A stretch of DNA of 50,566 bases from Scleroderma bovista (Eukaryota > Basidiomycota > Agaricomycetes > Boletales > Sclerodermataceae): positions 1 through 50,566 of the forward strand of contig JAYMGJ010000306.1 of NCBI GenBank assembly GCA_037178675.1, read 5' to 3'. The number at the start of each line of letters is the position of its first letter. Position 1 is the first letter of the stretch. The translations under genes were made by a program, and so were the position numbers. Of this stretch, positions 35,061 to 46,086 are shown piece by piece. The notes beneath the pieces were generated by a model that saw only the letters and a program-made list of their open reading frames with translations, had not been told where the DNA came from and did no database searches.

Positions 35061-35099
35061 CCTGGGTTATCAACCCGCAAATGGACATCCATTCTGTGG

Positions 35100-35691
35100 C
35101 AAACCCTTGACTGGAATCAGCAGGTTTTGCGCGCTGGTAGCATATACCAGCAAGTAGTAACCTCTGCAGCAGTAATCCCCAGTAAATAATCCTGCAGCAG
35201 CCATCCTGTGGCAGTAATCAATAAATTATCAGCACTGCAGCAGCCCTCCTGTGGCAGTAATCCCACAGTAGTAAACCAGCAGTGCTGATAATTTATTAAC
35301 ATGCACATAGTAATATTTGGGCCCACTTGTATGACATGGTGACAACACCTACACATGACTGATTAATCCACCTTAACCAACACCATAGCCCATGCATATC
35401 CCATGATGATAATCCAAAGCCATGTAGCCCACCCCTGTTATATGGTGACAGGTGGTCCTGGGCTCCCACTCCACTGGCACATCCCACCTGGGTGAATATC
35501 ACCCTCGTCTGGCCATCTCATATGGCCTACACAGGTGCATGGGCTCCTATCTACATAGCACATATTATGTAACAGTTGATGGGGTATCAGTCTAATGGTA
35601 TCTAACAGGGTGGTGAGAAATGTGATATCTTGGACTCTTACTATAGGTGAAAACCCAATTCTTGGTGGTCCACCTATGTTTCAGTTTTAGT
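35100..35691. other. Repeat-rich spacer with inverted repeat
   Basis: GCAGCAG, TGTGGCAGTAATC and CCAGTAAATAAT words recur at 35,150-35,280. A perfect 19-bp inverted repeat pairs 35,220-35,238 (AATAAATTATCAGCACTGC) with 35,279-35,297. No gene to the hAT boundary. Confidence 0.5.
35684..35691. repeat. Left 8-bp target site duplication of hAT
   Basis: GTTTTAGT immediately precedes the element and is repeated exactly at 39,398-39,405. Confidence 0.93.
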
Positions 35692-38600
35692 TAGTGTTTT
35701 AAAGTCCAGTCTAGGACTTTTCAAAAGACTGGCAACTGGACCAGACTGCAACCATTGCAGACTGGACTGCAGTTGCCAGTTGCAGAAAAATCTAACTTAA
35801 CCAGTTGCCAGTTGCAGGGCAAGCACATGTTAGGTGAGACCGGTGCACAACCGGTCGCAACCAGTCGCAACCGCAACCGGTTGCTTGAAATCATATATGA
35901 TGTAGTACTATACTTTGGCTATACAAGCTGACTATCAAGTACTACAAGACAATTGTTTCGTTTACATTATCCCACTCCACCAGCTCAGCATCCCTCTTGA
36001 AGAGCTCTCAAAAACCATCTAAATATTCCTCTTCAGTGCCTGAGTTCAGACGAGCAGAGTCAACGATGTCATTCCGCCATGCATGTTTGAGTATTTGAAG
36101 CTGCTCGAATTTGTCGGCACCCAGACGAGACCGACGGTCTGTGGCAACCTCAGCACCAGCGGAGAAAAGACGTTCGCAGGGGACAGATGTGGCGGGGATG
36201 GCACAGACATCCATCGCGATGCGGGAAAGGGTTGGATAGTCATCACAATGAGCCTGAAACAGTTTGAGTATAAAACTAAACATGTGAGGAACACATACCG
36301 CCCACCAAGCCACAATATCCGTCTCCTTCGAAACGTCCGTGGGGATATCATTGAGATATTGCCGCAGTTCTGCTTTCCAGCCACCGTTGTCAGAGCATGT
36401 TTTTACTTGCAGAAGGTGTTCACGACGGTGGCGGTCATACTCCGACTCAAGTGGTCGCTTGCTGCTGTGATTGGTCGGTGAGCTGGAGGTTACCTTAGCC
36501 GTAGTCGATGCCTTTATCTCCCCCCAATAGTCCTCCATGGTCTTCTCGACGACCTTTGTGGCCTCATCGTGCCAGTCCTTGGCATTGGGGTTGCCGGCTT
36601 CGCGTTCTTTTCTCTGTTCTTCAGCGCCGCCCCACGCCATCTCAATGTACATTAACTTGTAGTATGGATGGAGGACTAGATAAATGAAATGTTAGAATTC
36701 TAACCCAGAAGTGTATATTACTTACCGAGAGCAAGAATATACACGGCCTTCTCATCGAACTTATTATAGTACCTCTTGATCTTGTCAAGTGCGCGTGTGA
36801 GAGCTGGCTCATACAGCACATATCTTGCTGAGTCGCGTTTATCCTCCCAAGCCGTCTGAAGCCCTTCAAATGTTGGGATAGCACGCCAAAGAGCTGGTTG
36901 ATTTCCGTATGAGAAGAGGTGTTGGATGGCATTCGCGTCAGCCACGATTTCTCGAGTGTCGTTGACACGATCCCAATCGGCTGACTTGAGCGTGAAGGCG
37001 GTCCATGGGATATGCTTGATGGGTTGTCCTGGGCGACGGATCGAGGTGATTGGGCCAAAAAGTTCATCTGCAGAGCTGATGAACAAATTGATAGGCTTGG
37101 AATTGGGTCAGTGATAGTCACACAACAAAGTAAGGACAAAACATACCGTTCGTAGATCATAAGACCGAGCCAACATTCCTTCCGCAGTCCCCCAGCGGAT
37201 GTTGCTATGGAGTGGAATCTTCAGGGTGACATCGACTCCACACTCCTTCTGAAGGCGCTCGAAGTAAGCAATGCGCTGTCCCGATGCTTGAATCTTGATG
37301 GCAAGTGTTCGAATCACCGCAATGACGTCAAGAGAATTGCCAAGGACCCGATTTTGTGGAAGGGTGGGATCGAATTCCCAAATGGCGGTGGTGGTTTCAA
37401 TGTGGGCGGTCTGCGTGACAATGTTCATGAAGTCCGTGATGGCCAAATTGACGATGTGGGCGAGGCAGGGTAAGCGATTCTGGTCAGCATTGAAAGAATA
37501 GATGTGTTGAGAGGTAAGAGTTTGCTCGATGTAGGCACATGTCGTGTCATTATTACTAGTGTTGTCAGCAGTGATACAGTAAAGCTAAGGTAGTATTAGT
37601 AGCACTTCAAAAAAGACACAAAGGAACTGACCTTAGCAGACGTGCTACCGATAACTCCAACCCGCTTGCACAAGCCAACAAAGTAGCGGCCCAAGTTCTC
37701 TCTGTTGTGTGCGCCGGCGATGCTTTTGAAGGCGATAACCTCAGTATGCAGTGCCCAGTGGCCAGGGCTCTTGCTCTCGATCCAGTGGGCGGTGATGCCC
37801 ATGAACGACGCCTTTGTTTGGTTGACAGACCAGAGGTCTGTGGTAGTCGAGATGCGGCCTACATTATCTCTCTAGTAGATGTAAGTTAGATGAATGAAGG
37901 AATATAGATACAAAGATTCATACCTGGAGCTGTTCTTTGAGTGTGGAAATAAACTTGATGAAGGAATTGTGAATGTAGTTTGTGATGTCGTGGGTTGATG
38001 GTAAATCACTAAGTCGAGTGTGCGGACGCATAGCTACTAAGCAATTCCTAAATGCAACTTTATTAGCAACTATTAGGCTCTATATAGTAGAATACTACTC
38101 TGTTAGTACAATAGTCCTAAGTATAACAAATATGAAGTTCGCACCTGATCATCACACACCACAAACTCTGCCACCGCCTTCAGTACTGCTTCCTTTGAAA
38201 ATTCGCCAGGCTTCAACGTCTTTCGAAATCCAGTCAACGTCTGCTGCCCCTCGCTCTCTTGTTTCTTGGCTTCCTTCTTTGCCCTGGCAATCGCTCGTGG
38301 TACTGCATGGTGATGTTCCTTCAAGTCCTGCTCGGCACAACATTTCTGATACACCGCATAGTGACTACGGATGTGCTGGCGGCAAGACAAATTGGATCCA
38401 ACATGAAAGGTCTTCCGCTTCCCATACTTCGCAACATATGCTTCATCATCCCTTTGAATTCATGGTAAGTATTTCATCTCTGCACTGATTGATCATGATC
38501 TCACTTGCACACTTTGCACCATCGTCCCTTCTTGACCTCAATTTTACCATCTGAATGACAAAACTTCACATCGCAAGTCTCAGAGAAAATGGTAAGCACG

Positions 38601-39397
38601 TCCAAAGCCCGTTGCTTCACTTCAAGCATCTCGGGCATTGTTGAGGCAACGCCCTCATCATCATCGGTTATCTATCAGCTAACATCAGCCTTTCAGGCCA
38701 CATCACGCTTGAAATCTTACCACTTCCTCTTCTGTTGCATTACCGCCATGCCCATGCTCTCTCACTGCCACACTCGAGGCCCTCGACACTGTTTCGATCT
38801 CATTCGGTTCTGGGACGGCAACCTCCTCAATGTCAGTGGGTGTTGAGTGACGGGAGGCAGAGCGGCTCTTCTGCTTCAGTGAGTGAGACACTAATACTTC
38901 ACTTTCCTCCTCTGATTCTTCACTCGAGCTCTGCTGTCTTTTTCGCTTCTTCGGCCTTCTCTTTGGGCTTTGTGCTTTCACATTTTTCGGTGGGCGTGGT
39001 TTTGCTATCTTTTTTGATCGTGGGCTTATCGCAACACTCTTTTCAGTCGGATGTTTGTTTCGTGTCGATTTTCTCAAGTCGTCTGGCATGCTGGATGGAG
39101 TGGGGTAGTGGGTTTGAGGTCCATTTACTGCTATATACAGACTACATCGTGGTCTACACGTTGTACATCACGTAGCTCTAGAATATCATTGGTCGTGACC
39201 AGTTGGGGTAGGTTCAGGACCGGTCACATGTGCAACCGACTGCAACCGGTCATGACTGACCACGCAACCGCCGGCAACCGGTCGTGAGCAGTTGCAGTTG
39301 CAGTCCAACAATTTTCTTGAATCTGAAGGTCCGGTCTTGGTCCGGTTCATGCCAAAAAAGGCAAAAAAACCGGACCGGACCGGACTTTAAAACACTA
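35692..39397 (-). mobile_element. Complete hAT transposon, 3.7 kb, apparently young
   Basis: The ends are perfect 16-bp inverted repeats, TAGTGTTTTAAAGTCC at 35,692-35,707 and its complement at 39,382-39,397, matching hAT end style (YARNG). The 8-bp duplication GTTTTAGT flanks both sides exactly. Subterminal regions carry repeated GCAACCGGT/ACCGGTTGC words (35,840-35,885 and 39,230-39,300), likely transposase binding sites. The minus strand codes for a transposase with all exons open. Confidence 0.93.
36008..39089 (-). CDS. hAT family transposase
   Basis: About nine exons, roughly 800 residues. Exon 1 (39,089-38,721) is a basic, Ser-rich nuclear-type N-terminus. Exons 2-3 form a BED-like zinc finger: RWCKVCK with NLSCRQHIRSH. 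Then TDLWSVNQTKASFMGITAHWI, CITADNTSNNDT (catalytic Asp region), RLPCLAHIVNLAI, LHSNIRWGTAEGML, LHPYYK, and the C-terminal hAT dimerisation region: IVAWWA, then (after an intron ending near 36,256) YPTLSRIAMDVCAIPATSVPC and ERLFSAGAEVATDRRSRL (with the likely catalytic Glu in this region), ending ...YLDGF at 36,008. Introns near 38,672-38,720, 38,048-38,144, 37,096-37,144 and 36,679-36,723 have GTAAG/GTGCG/GTATG donors. No in-frame stop was found, so the element may be autonomous. Confidence 0.88.
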
Positions 39398-39405
39398 GTT
39401 TTAGT
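39398..39405. repeat. Right 8-bp target site duplication of hAT
   Basis: Exact copy of GTTTTAGT found at the left boundary. Confidence 0.93.
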
Positions 39406-39849
39406 AGGATGTTTATTCCATTTCCGATTGGCTGTTGTGGTCGGGCCAGATTTGTGACTGCAGCATTGTTGTCCGATTTGGCAAGTCACATTGTGCAGTA
39501 TGTACTCACACTCCAATCCCCTGCACATCTGGCATTATCAACTTATTCAGAGCTGATGCTGCTGCAGCTCATCGCACATCAGCAAAACAGCCTTTTTCAG
39601 CTACAGACACTACAGTTCCCATGCTTGTGTACAAGTCTGTACAGCCTGGACAGACTTGTGTACACTGTACAACAATACACATATTCAGCATGCAATCTGT
39701 ATAGCCTGGCCAACATTCTATAGTCTATCCAAGTCTACCAATAAAATAGCTTTTAAGTCTGATTTAATTACTTGGCCACTACTACTAAGTCACTCAGTTT
39801 CAAAGTAAGAGATTCAAAAAATATATATTAAGTAAACTAAACAGCACGA
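39406..39849. other. Spacer with imperfect hairpin, no gene
   Basis: GTGTACAAGTCTG and CAGACTTGTGTAC at about 39,627-39,664 form an imperfect inverted repeat. CTGTACAGCCTGG and CTGTATAGCCTGG are near-duplicates. No convincing ORF. Confidence 0.4.
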
Positions 39850-40720
39850 AGTACACTAAGAAGCTAAGTACATGTGCCACAGGGCAACCCAGGGGGCTGG
39901 CTGGGCATGTTGGCACGTGGGCGTGTTGGCGTTGATCCACTGGGGCTGGAGGAAAGGGGGCCAATCATCGTCGCGACACTGGAGCTGGGGGAGCAAAGGG
40001 AAAAAAAATACTTGCTGGGCAAGTTGGTGTTGATACGCTGGAGATACAGCACTGGTGGTCATTGTCGTCATTATTGCGGTGCTGCGGTTGTAAATAAAAT
40101 AAAATAAAATAAAAAGAAAAAAAACTCACTTGCTGGGTTGGCGTCGATAAACCGGACTGGAAGGGGCTAATTATCTTCACCATCGTGTGGAGCTGGGGGT
40201 GCTGGTAGGTATGGGCAGTGGCAACATTGTTGTTGTCATCATCGCTGATGGCTAGTGGTGGTGATGGTGTTGTTGGACAAGGCTGGGGTCGCCGTCCATT
40301 GCATGAGGTTGGGACTGGTTGTCATCGTCACTGATGGCTGAGGGTGGTAAAGGCTGGGGCTGGGGTTGTCTGCGTTGTCGTTGTCGTCATTGTTGGCAGC
40401 TGGAGGTGGTGGGCACAGCATCATTGTCACTAGCAGCTGGGGTGCTGGCATGTCATCATCATCGCTGACGGCTGGGTGTGGTGGGCTGGTTGTTGTCATT
40501 GTCATTGCTGGAGGCTGTGGGTGGTGGGCGCGTTGTCGTCATTGCTGGGGTGGTGCAGGGTGGTGCTGGTGGCCGTTGTCAACATTGAGGTTGGGGTTGT
40601 CATGCATCGTGCGTTGTTGCCATCAACAACACTGGGGGTGAGTGTGTCAGTGGTGTCTGCACAACGGGGGGTACTCACCTGTCATGGCCATTGTCATCAG
40701 CCTGTTCATGTACATACCTG
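39850..40720. repeat. Low-complexity left arm beside ubiquitin pseudogene
   Basis: GCTGGGG, TTGTCGTCATTG and GGTGGTG words dominate. The complementary vocabulary (CCCCAGC, CAATGACGACAA-like) dominates 41,420-42,180, so the two tracts look like opposite-strand copies. A TAAAA run followed by GAAAAAAAACTCACTTGCTGG (about 40,089-40,137) matches the right arm's CCAGTAAGCATTTTTTTT (about 42,088) when reversed. Frames here are repeat translations. Confidence 0.55.
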
Positions 40721-40743
40721 GGACTTAGAAAGATTTTGAAGCT

Positions 40744-40774
40744 TTGTGATTACAAATCCAATTTGTAATCACAA
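40744..40774. repeat. Perfect 14-bp hairpin within a longer palindrome
   Basis: TTGTGATTACAAAT (40,744-40,757) pairs with ATTTGTAATCACAA (40,761-40,774) across a 3-nt loop. Symmetry continues imperfectly outward (GACTTAGAAAGATTTTGAAG against CTTCAAAATTTCTTAAGTC) to about 36 bp per arm. Confidence 0.85.
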
Positions 40775-40845
40775 CACTTCAAAATTTCTTAAGTCTCTCC
40801 GACTCTTGACTCTGCAACAACAAAACGAAGGTGAGAGACTGACGT

Positions 40846-41410
40846 ACCACACAGCATTTCCCCGGACCAGCAGTGCCTTATCTTCACTGGCAAACAGCTT
40901 GAAGATGTGCGTACCCTTTCGGACTACAACATCCAGAAGGAGGCCACCCTCCACCCTGTCCTCTGTCTCCATGGCAGTATGCAAATCTTCGTTAAGACCC
41001 TCACTGGGAAAATGATCACGCTTGAGGTCATCAACAACGTGAAGGCAAAGATCCAAGACAAGGAGGGTATCCCACTCATTACCAACAGCGTCTTATCTTC
41101 GCTGGAAAGCAGCTTGAGGATGGCTGCATCTTTTCCAACCACAACACTGAGAAGGAGTCAACCCTCTGTCTCATCTTGTGTCTCCATGGGGGAATGCAAA
41201 TTTTCATCGAGACCCTCACGGGAAAGATGATCACCCTTGAGGTTGAGTCTTCTGACACAATTGACAATGTCAAGGCAAAGATTCAAGACAATTCCACCAG
41301 ACCATCAGCGCTTGATCTTCTCTGGGAAGCAGCTTGAGGATGGAAGGACTCTCTCCGACTACAACATCCAGAAGGAGTCGATGATGTGCACCACCCAGCT
41401 GCACTCGACA
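40846..41410 (+). pseudogene. Polyubiquitin pseudogene, about three repeats
   Basis: Repeat 1 is partial: [21 protein letters not shown] and [11 protein letters not shown]. Repeat 2 starts [17 protein letters not shown] and keeps [13 protein letters not shown] before shifting frame. Repeat 3 starts [20 protein letters not shown] with [12 protein letters not shown], then [19 protein letters not shown] in another frame. Ubiquitin's LRLRGG terminus appears as LCLHGS, so the processing site is lost. Normal polyubiquitin is a stress-inducible fused precursor. Frameshifts and a deletion in repeat 2 leave it dead. Confidence 0.9.
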
Positions 41411-41419
41411 ACAACCAGG

Positions 41420-42180
41420 TAAGTTCCAATATCAATGCAACAGCCCACTGATGCACCCCCAGCGACAATGACTATGGCCCCCTCCATTCCCAGCTTTTCC
41501 CGATGACGACGACGCCCAGCCACACTGTATCAATGCCAGCACGCCAGCACTAGCAGGTATACTTTTTTGTCTTTCAAAAAAAAATAATCTTTTCTCCACC
41601 CTAGTTTTGCTTGACAACGACAACGAAGACAGTGGCCCCCCCAGCCCCAGCATTTCCTGACAACAATGACAGCCACTCCCAGCTCCAGCCTTGCCCGATG
41701 ATGGATGATGGCCACTTGCCCAATGATGATGTCCCCAGCCTTGCCCAACAATGACGGCCACACCCAGCCTCAGCACATTGACGCCAATGTGGACACTTTT
41801 TATTATTATCTTTGATTCTTTTTCTTTAATACAGTCCAACAATGACTGACAATGACAGCAGCCTCTTCCCAGGCCCAGTTTTTCCCCTGATGACGACCCC
41901 CCTAGACCCACCAACCTCTAAGGAGATGATGATAGCTGCCACCCTGAGCCTCCTGATGACAATGAGTGACAAGCCCCAGCCCCAGCCTCACCCAACAATG
42001 ACAACAATGACCAGCCCAACACCCTCAGCCCCCAGCAACAACTGCAGCCAGCCCTGTCTCCAGCGTATTGATGTAAATGTGCCACCACTGCCAGTAAGCA
42101 TTTTTTTTTCTCTTATTCTTCTATCTTTAATGTGTCAACACCCCCTCACACCAGCACGACAACAACCCACATGACAGCAA
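41420..42180. repeat. Low-complexity right arm beside ubiquitin pseudogene
   Basis: CAGCCCCAGC, ACAATGAC and GATGACGACGAC words dominate. Poly-T runs at about 41,560, 41,800 and 42,100 each follow a stretch naming GTATTGATG/GTATCAATGCC, suggesting a unit of roughly 250-300 bp. No credible gene. Confidence 0.5.
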
Positions 42181-43449
42181 TGACCCCTGCAATGACCCAT
42201 ATGATAGCAGTTATTGCCATTGCACAGACAGGTAACAAGTGGCAGGGAAACAGTCTATAATACTTTGTGTATTTTCTGTAGTAAATGATGATTTTTGTGA
42301 TCTTTTAATTACTATTTGGGTGATTAGTGCTAGTAATTGGCAAGGTTGTCTAGCTTGCCCATAAGTTGTACAGTTCTGTGGATCTCTGTATTAGTAGGAA
42401 CCTTGCTGTGGAATCTGTGACTCTGTACAACTCTGTCCAAGCCACATAATGCACCTGCATTGTCCCATACAACATGGACAGACAAAGCTGACAATCAGCC
42501 ATGCTACATGACCAGCTGAGATAGGGCCCAGCCATGGTGCATCCCCATGTCATACGAGTGGGCTAATGGTAAGGTGTTTCACCATGCCATATTGGTGGCT
42601 CATGGAAAGGTTGTCACCAAGTAATATTGGTGGGCTGACACACTAGTACACTAGATCAGGATATGGCCTGTGGCAATAGGACCTAATGCAGCAAGGGAGC
42701 CATGGCATGTGGCCAGAGGACTATATGCCGCAGGGTAGCCACTACATTCAGGCCGAGGATTGCAGGGGGCTTGCCGCAGCATTTCGGCAAAAGGACAGTA
42801 GTAAGTGCTGCAATGTGGCTAGCCTGCGGACTGGAGTCAATAGAAGGGCCTCTGTACCAGTGTCCCATGCTTTGCATTTGGCTGTGGTATTGGTGTCCTG
42901 TTTCTGTCAGTGGGCCAGAGGGATGGTGTGTCCTGTGCTTTGCATTGGGCTGTACCTTTGGTGTCCCTTTCTTGTTGCAGGGCCAGCCAAAGAAACAGCA
43001 TCCCATGCTTTCCAATGGGCTGCATGCATGGTGTACCTTTAAGAATACCCAGCCATGGGATTGGTGTCCCATGACTATGAGTAGGCCCTGGAGCCAGTTT
43101 CATCTATTATGTGCAGGGCACATGGCAACAATAGGTACAATGTCCCATAGCATTAGGTGGGCCCTCAGAAAGGTGTTATCTACCTATATGGGAGCCTTGC
43201 AGTACACTTCAAAGTGACAGGCTATGAATGCGGTGTCCCAGAGCATTAAGCAAGCCCTCCTTCTGGGGACACCTAGCTAGATGGGAAGGCCAGCTGATAT
43301 GCTTCCCCTTCAGTATGATTGGCCATAATGTTTGGCCTCCCAATATACACAGCAGGCCCTTAGAACTATATCCCTTGTATAAATGTAGGGCTGGGCATCT
43401 GGTCTTCTCTAAAGTAGCGGTAAGCCAGGTGTGGCATGACACAATTGGC
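42181..43449. repeat. Degenerate repeats with CCATGCTTTGCATT words
   Basis: GTGTCCCATGCTTTGCATTTGGCTG and close variants recur at about 42,860, 42,925 and 43,000 (spacing 65-75 bp). CATGTCATACGAGTGGGCT and related GGGCTG phrases at 42,440-42,660 resemble the 170-bp satellite. Short frames on both strands have no recognisable domain. Confidence 0.45.
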
Positions 43450-43572
43450 ACTACATGGCATTGGCAGAACACACTGTCAGCAGAACAAGGCTGTTGGCAG
43501 AACACATTGTCAGCAGAACAAGGTTGTCAGCAGAACAAGGCTGTTGGCAAAACACGACTGTCGGCAGAATTG
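43450..43572. repeat. Short minisatellite TTGGCAGAACAC / GTCAGCAGAACAAG
   Basis: Alternating TGGCAGAACACAYTGTCAGC and AGAACAAGG words form about four copies of a unit near 32 bp, producing a His/Gln/Asn/Lys/Thr-rich frame. Confidence 0.75.
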
Positions 43573-43580
43573 TTTTTTGG

Positions 43581-43657
43581 GCAATGTTGGATTTGAACTG
43601 ACGACAACAGCGGCACAACATGTCATCGGCAATCTACCATTGGCATAATAGAATTGC
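43581..43657 (-). tRNA. tRNA-like relic or tRNA-derived SINE head
   Basis: On the minus strand 77 nt carry a B-box match, GTTCAAATC (consensus GWTCRANNC), and an A-box-like TATGCCAATGG. The first five bases GCAAT pair with the terminal ATTGC. The T stem pairs only in part and the D arm is poor, so a functional tRNA is unlikely. No anticodon is assigned. Confidence 0.3.
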
Positions 43658-44396
43658 AGCATTACAAGAACGGCACAACATAAATACTGGTAATGGCTGT
43701 GCAGCTATCGTGCAGGTGCTGCAATACCTTACCGAGAATCACAAACATGCTGGAGTAATAGCCATGTGGCCATCATGCTTGCATGTGCAGCAATATGGGA
43801 ATGACCATGCCGTGTGGCAGTGTCGGCACAGTTGTGGACACTGGCATTTTCCACTGACATACTGGCTGGTGGCAGCCAGGCTGTGGTGGCTGTGTGAATA
43901 AGTACCGCAATGATAACATTAAATTAATGATGGCCGCACCACAATGACTGACATGTGGCATTGATCCCTTTCTCAAGCTGCAGCTGTGTTAATACATGCC
44001 ACATCAATTGTTCCCCGAGAGATGGCAGTGCTAGACGGGATAGACACACTCCAAAATAAGGCAAATCATAATGCCGATCCGAGATCCCTTATTATTGTGA
44101 TGGGACAATGCACTGTGACAGCCAATCACAAGCAATAGAAATGTGGCCATCATGCAATATGAAATGTGGCAGTGTGGTTCATTAGCCGAATTGTCAGGAC
44201 AATGATTGGTCGGACTTGTGGCTGAATTATTAACCTATATTTGATTTAGTCCACTTTGGTGTGTGACCACAATGCAAACATGTTGTGGTGTGAAATGCTT
44301 ATATAATATGTTGAACATCCTCCAGGCCGCACGGCAATCAGACCCAGTTCTTCCTCTCAACCACTGCTTTACCATTTCCACATCCTTACAGTCTAT
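43658..44396. other. Intergenic region, no gene seen
   Basis: Unsupported short frames only. The right part probably contains the promoter of the Zn-cluster paralogue starting at 44,397. Confidence 0.35.
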
Positions 44397-46038
44397 ATGG
44401 AAACTTCAGAAGGTTCTCAGTTCGTCTCCGCCTCATCTGTTCAAGAGGACGTGTCAATGGCTATGTCCCTCACTGCAGAAGAAGTTGTCACCCAGGCTGC
44501 TGAAATAATTCAAGGCCAGATTGATGGCTTGAGAAGCACATGGGAGAAGGGTGTATGGTCAGAAGCAGTGTCAACTATCTGGGCCCAGGTGGTGCATGGC
44601 AAATTTATCTGCAATCAATCAACTCACTGATTAGGATATGATAGCGTCGGGTCGAGAATGTCCTGCAGGAGTTACCTGCAGGATTCATTATACTGACTAT
44701 CATTGTTGCTGCCAACCAGTTTATGGAGGCACCAGAGGTGTATGGGGAGACAATGTCCACACTATGGAGATAGTGGACAATGCACAGCAGGCTCTACTCA
44801 AATGATAATGAAGTCCTAACTCACTTGAGGTAGAAGGTTCAAACTTGAAGCAATATAATTGAAGGTGGTTTGATAGAATGTAAACTGGTAGAATTGTTAT
44901 TCTCTACCAAGAGACATGAGAGTATGAGTATTTATACGTCTGAGCTGCGCACAGACCATGTAAAGTAGAAAGTCTCTGAGAGTCCATAAACGGACGGTAG
45001 ATAAGTACCTTCCTAACATAGTAGTCCTGTGGAAGCTCGTAGAACCTCAAAGAAGTCCACAGTGAGTCATACGTAAGATAAGAGATAATAAACGGTCTAG
45101 ATCGACCCATAAGAACATTCCAGAAGGAACGTTATCTCCTTATCATGACCTCGTCATAGATAAGTGATATGACTCCAGTTAGTTGGTACTCTCTGATAAC
45201 CGGTCATGTGACATAGACAATCACATGGAAGAGAAAGAGTCCAGACACATCACGTGTCAAGGCTCCTGAGAAGTCATGTACTGATGACTAAGCACTTACT
45301 TTCTCAACAAGGTGATCCTGTCGACAGGGAAGTGGCCTCACTTCCCGGACATCGTTAACGCCATGGACCACAATATCCGGGACCATCCCTGGTTCCAACT
45401 AGGCAAGTCACAGAAGAAGGTGGACAAGGGAAAGAGGAGAGTGGTAGAACCATCAGGGAACAATGCAGTGGCAGGACCATTGGGGGTAAAGGAGACAGAG
45501 GTGCAAGGGAGTCGTGGCCAAGTAGGTGAGCCCAGCAAAACTGAGGACTCACAAGCAGTGCCAGAAGGAAGCCGTGCCATTGAGGATGATGAGGTGCCTA
45601 GGGGCTGCAGTCGCAGTTGCAAGCCAAGGAAGCGTGCCCAATCCGTCGCAATGATCAACAGCGACGGTGATGATGAAGAAGCCTCATCACAACCATGGCC
45701 AAAGCGACCAAGGCCAAATGTTCGCAACATGCAGACACCAGATGCAGGCTATGAGTGGGTGGATGACAAGGATCGCTGCATCAAGTGCGTACAGCGAGAT
45801 CGACGGTGTGCAGCGAACCCAGGCCATGCTTGCTGGCAATGTTGCTGCAAGATTGCATGCAGTATGATGATGGCAGTCAGAGCGAGGTCAAGGTCACATT
45901 CACAAGCACCGAGGAAACCTGCACCACGTTGGCATTCACCATCTGCGCCCTCAACGCTCAACCGAGGAAGGTCACAGCGTGCAAAAAGCCAACATAAGAC
46001 CCCAGCACCAGCAGCAGCCAATCTGCCCAGGAAACCAA
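44397..46038 (+). pseudogene. Second Zn-cluster-like gene, broken paralogue
   Basis: This aligns exon by exon with the intact gene at 18,005-19,954. Exon 1 (44,397-44,591) has LTAEEVV...WAQV; the intron 44,592-44,644 is at the same place. Exon 2 starts RRVENVLQELPAGFI, the counterpart of NRVRAIVAQLPRGLS. It then meets TAG near 44,770 and a ~0.5-kb insertion, and resumes at about 45,330 (KWPHFPDIVNAMD, DHPWF, KVDKGKRRVVE). The cluster CIKCVQRDRRC...ACWQCCCKIAC is spaced C-x2-C-x6-C-x7-C-x2-C-x5-C, again followed by Arg/Ser-rich sequence. The exon 2 donor at 46,039 has the same phase as in the paralogue. A Gypsy element occupies the following intron, and the third exon is outside the window. 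Probably non-functional. Confidence 0.7.
44803..45309 (-). mobile_element. LTR-like insertion in exon 2
   Basis: Compared with the intact paralogue, exon 2 is interrupted here. On the minus strand the segment starts TGTTGAGAAAGTAAG and ends TTCATTATCA (TG...CA), and it carries TATAAATA near 44,935, as in an LTR. No ORF. The flanks do not show a clear target duplication, so the exact edges and its identity as a solo LTR are tentative. Confidence 0.45.
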
Positions 46039-46086
46039 GTAAGTTGTTCATTATTCAAACAATTTAATATTATTTCTATTGATATT

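Noticed and set aside
44777..45330. Intron explanation for the gap in the Zn-cluster paralogue
   Set aside because: About 0.5 kb is ten times the usual intron here, the intact paralogue has no intron at this place, and the segment has TG...CA ends and a TATA box.
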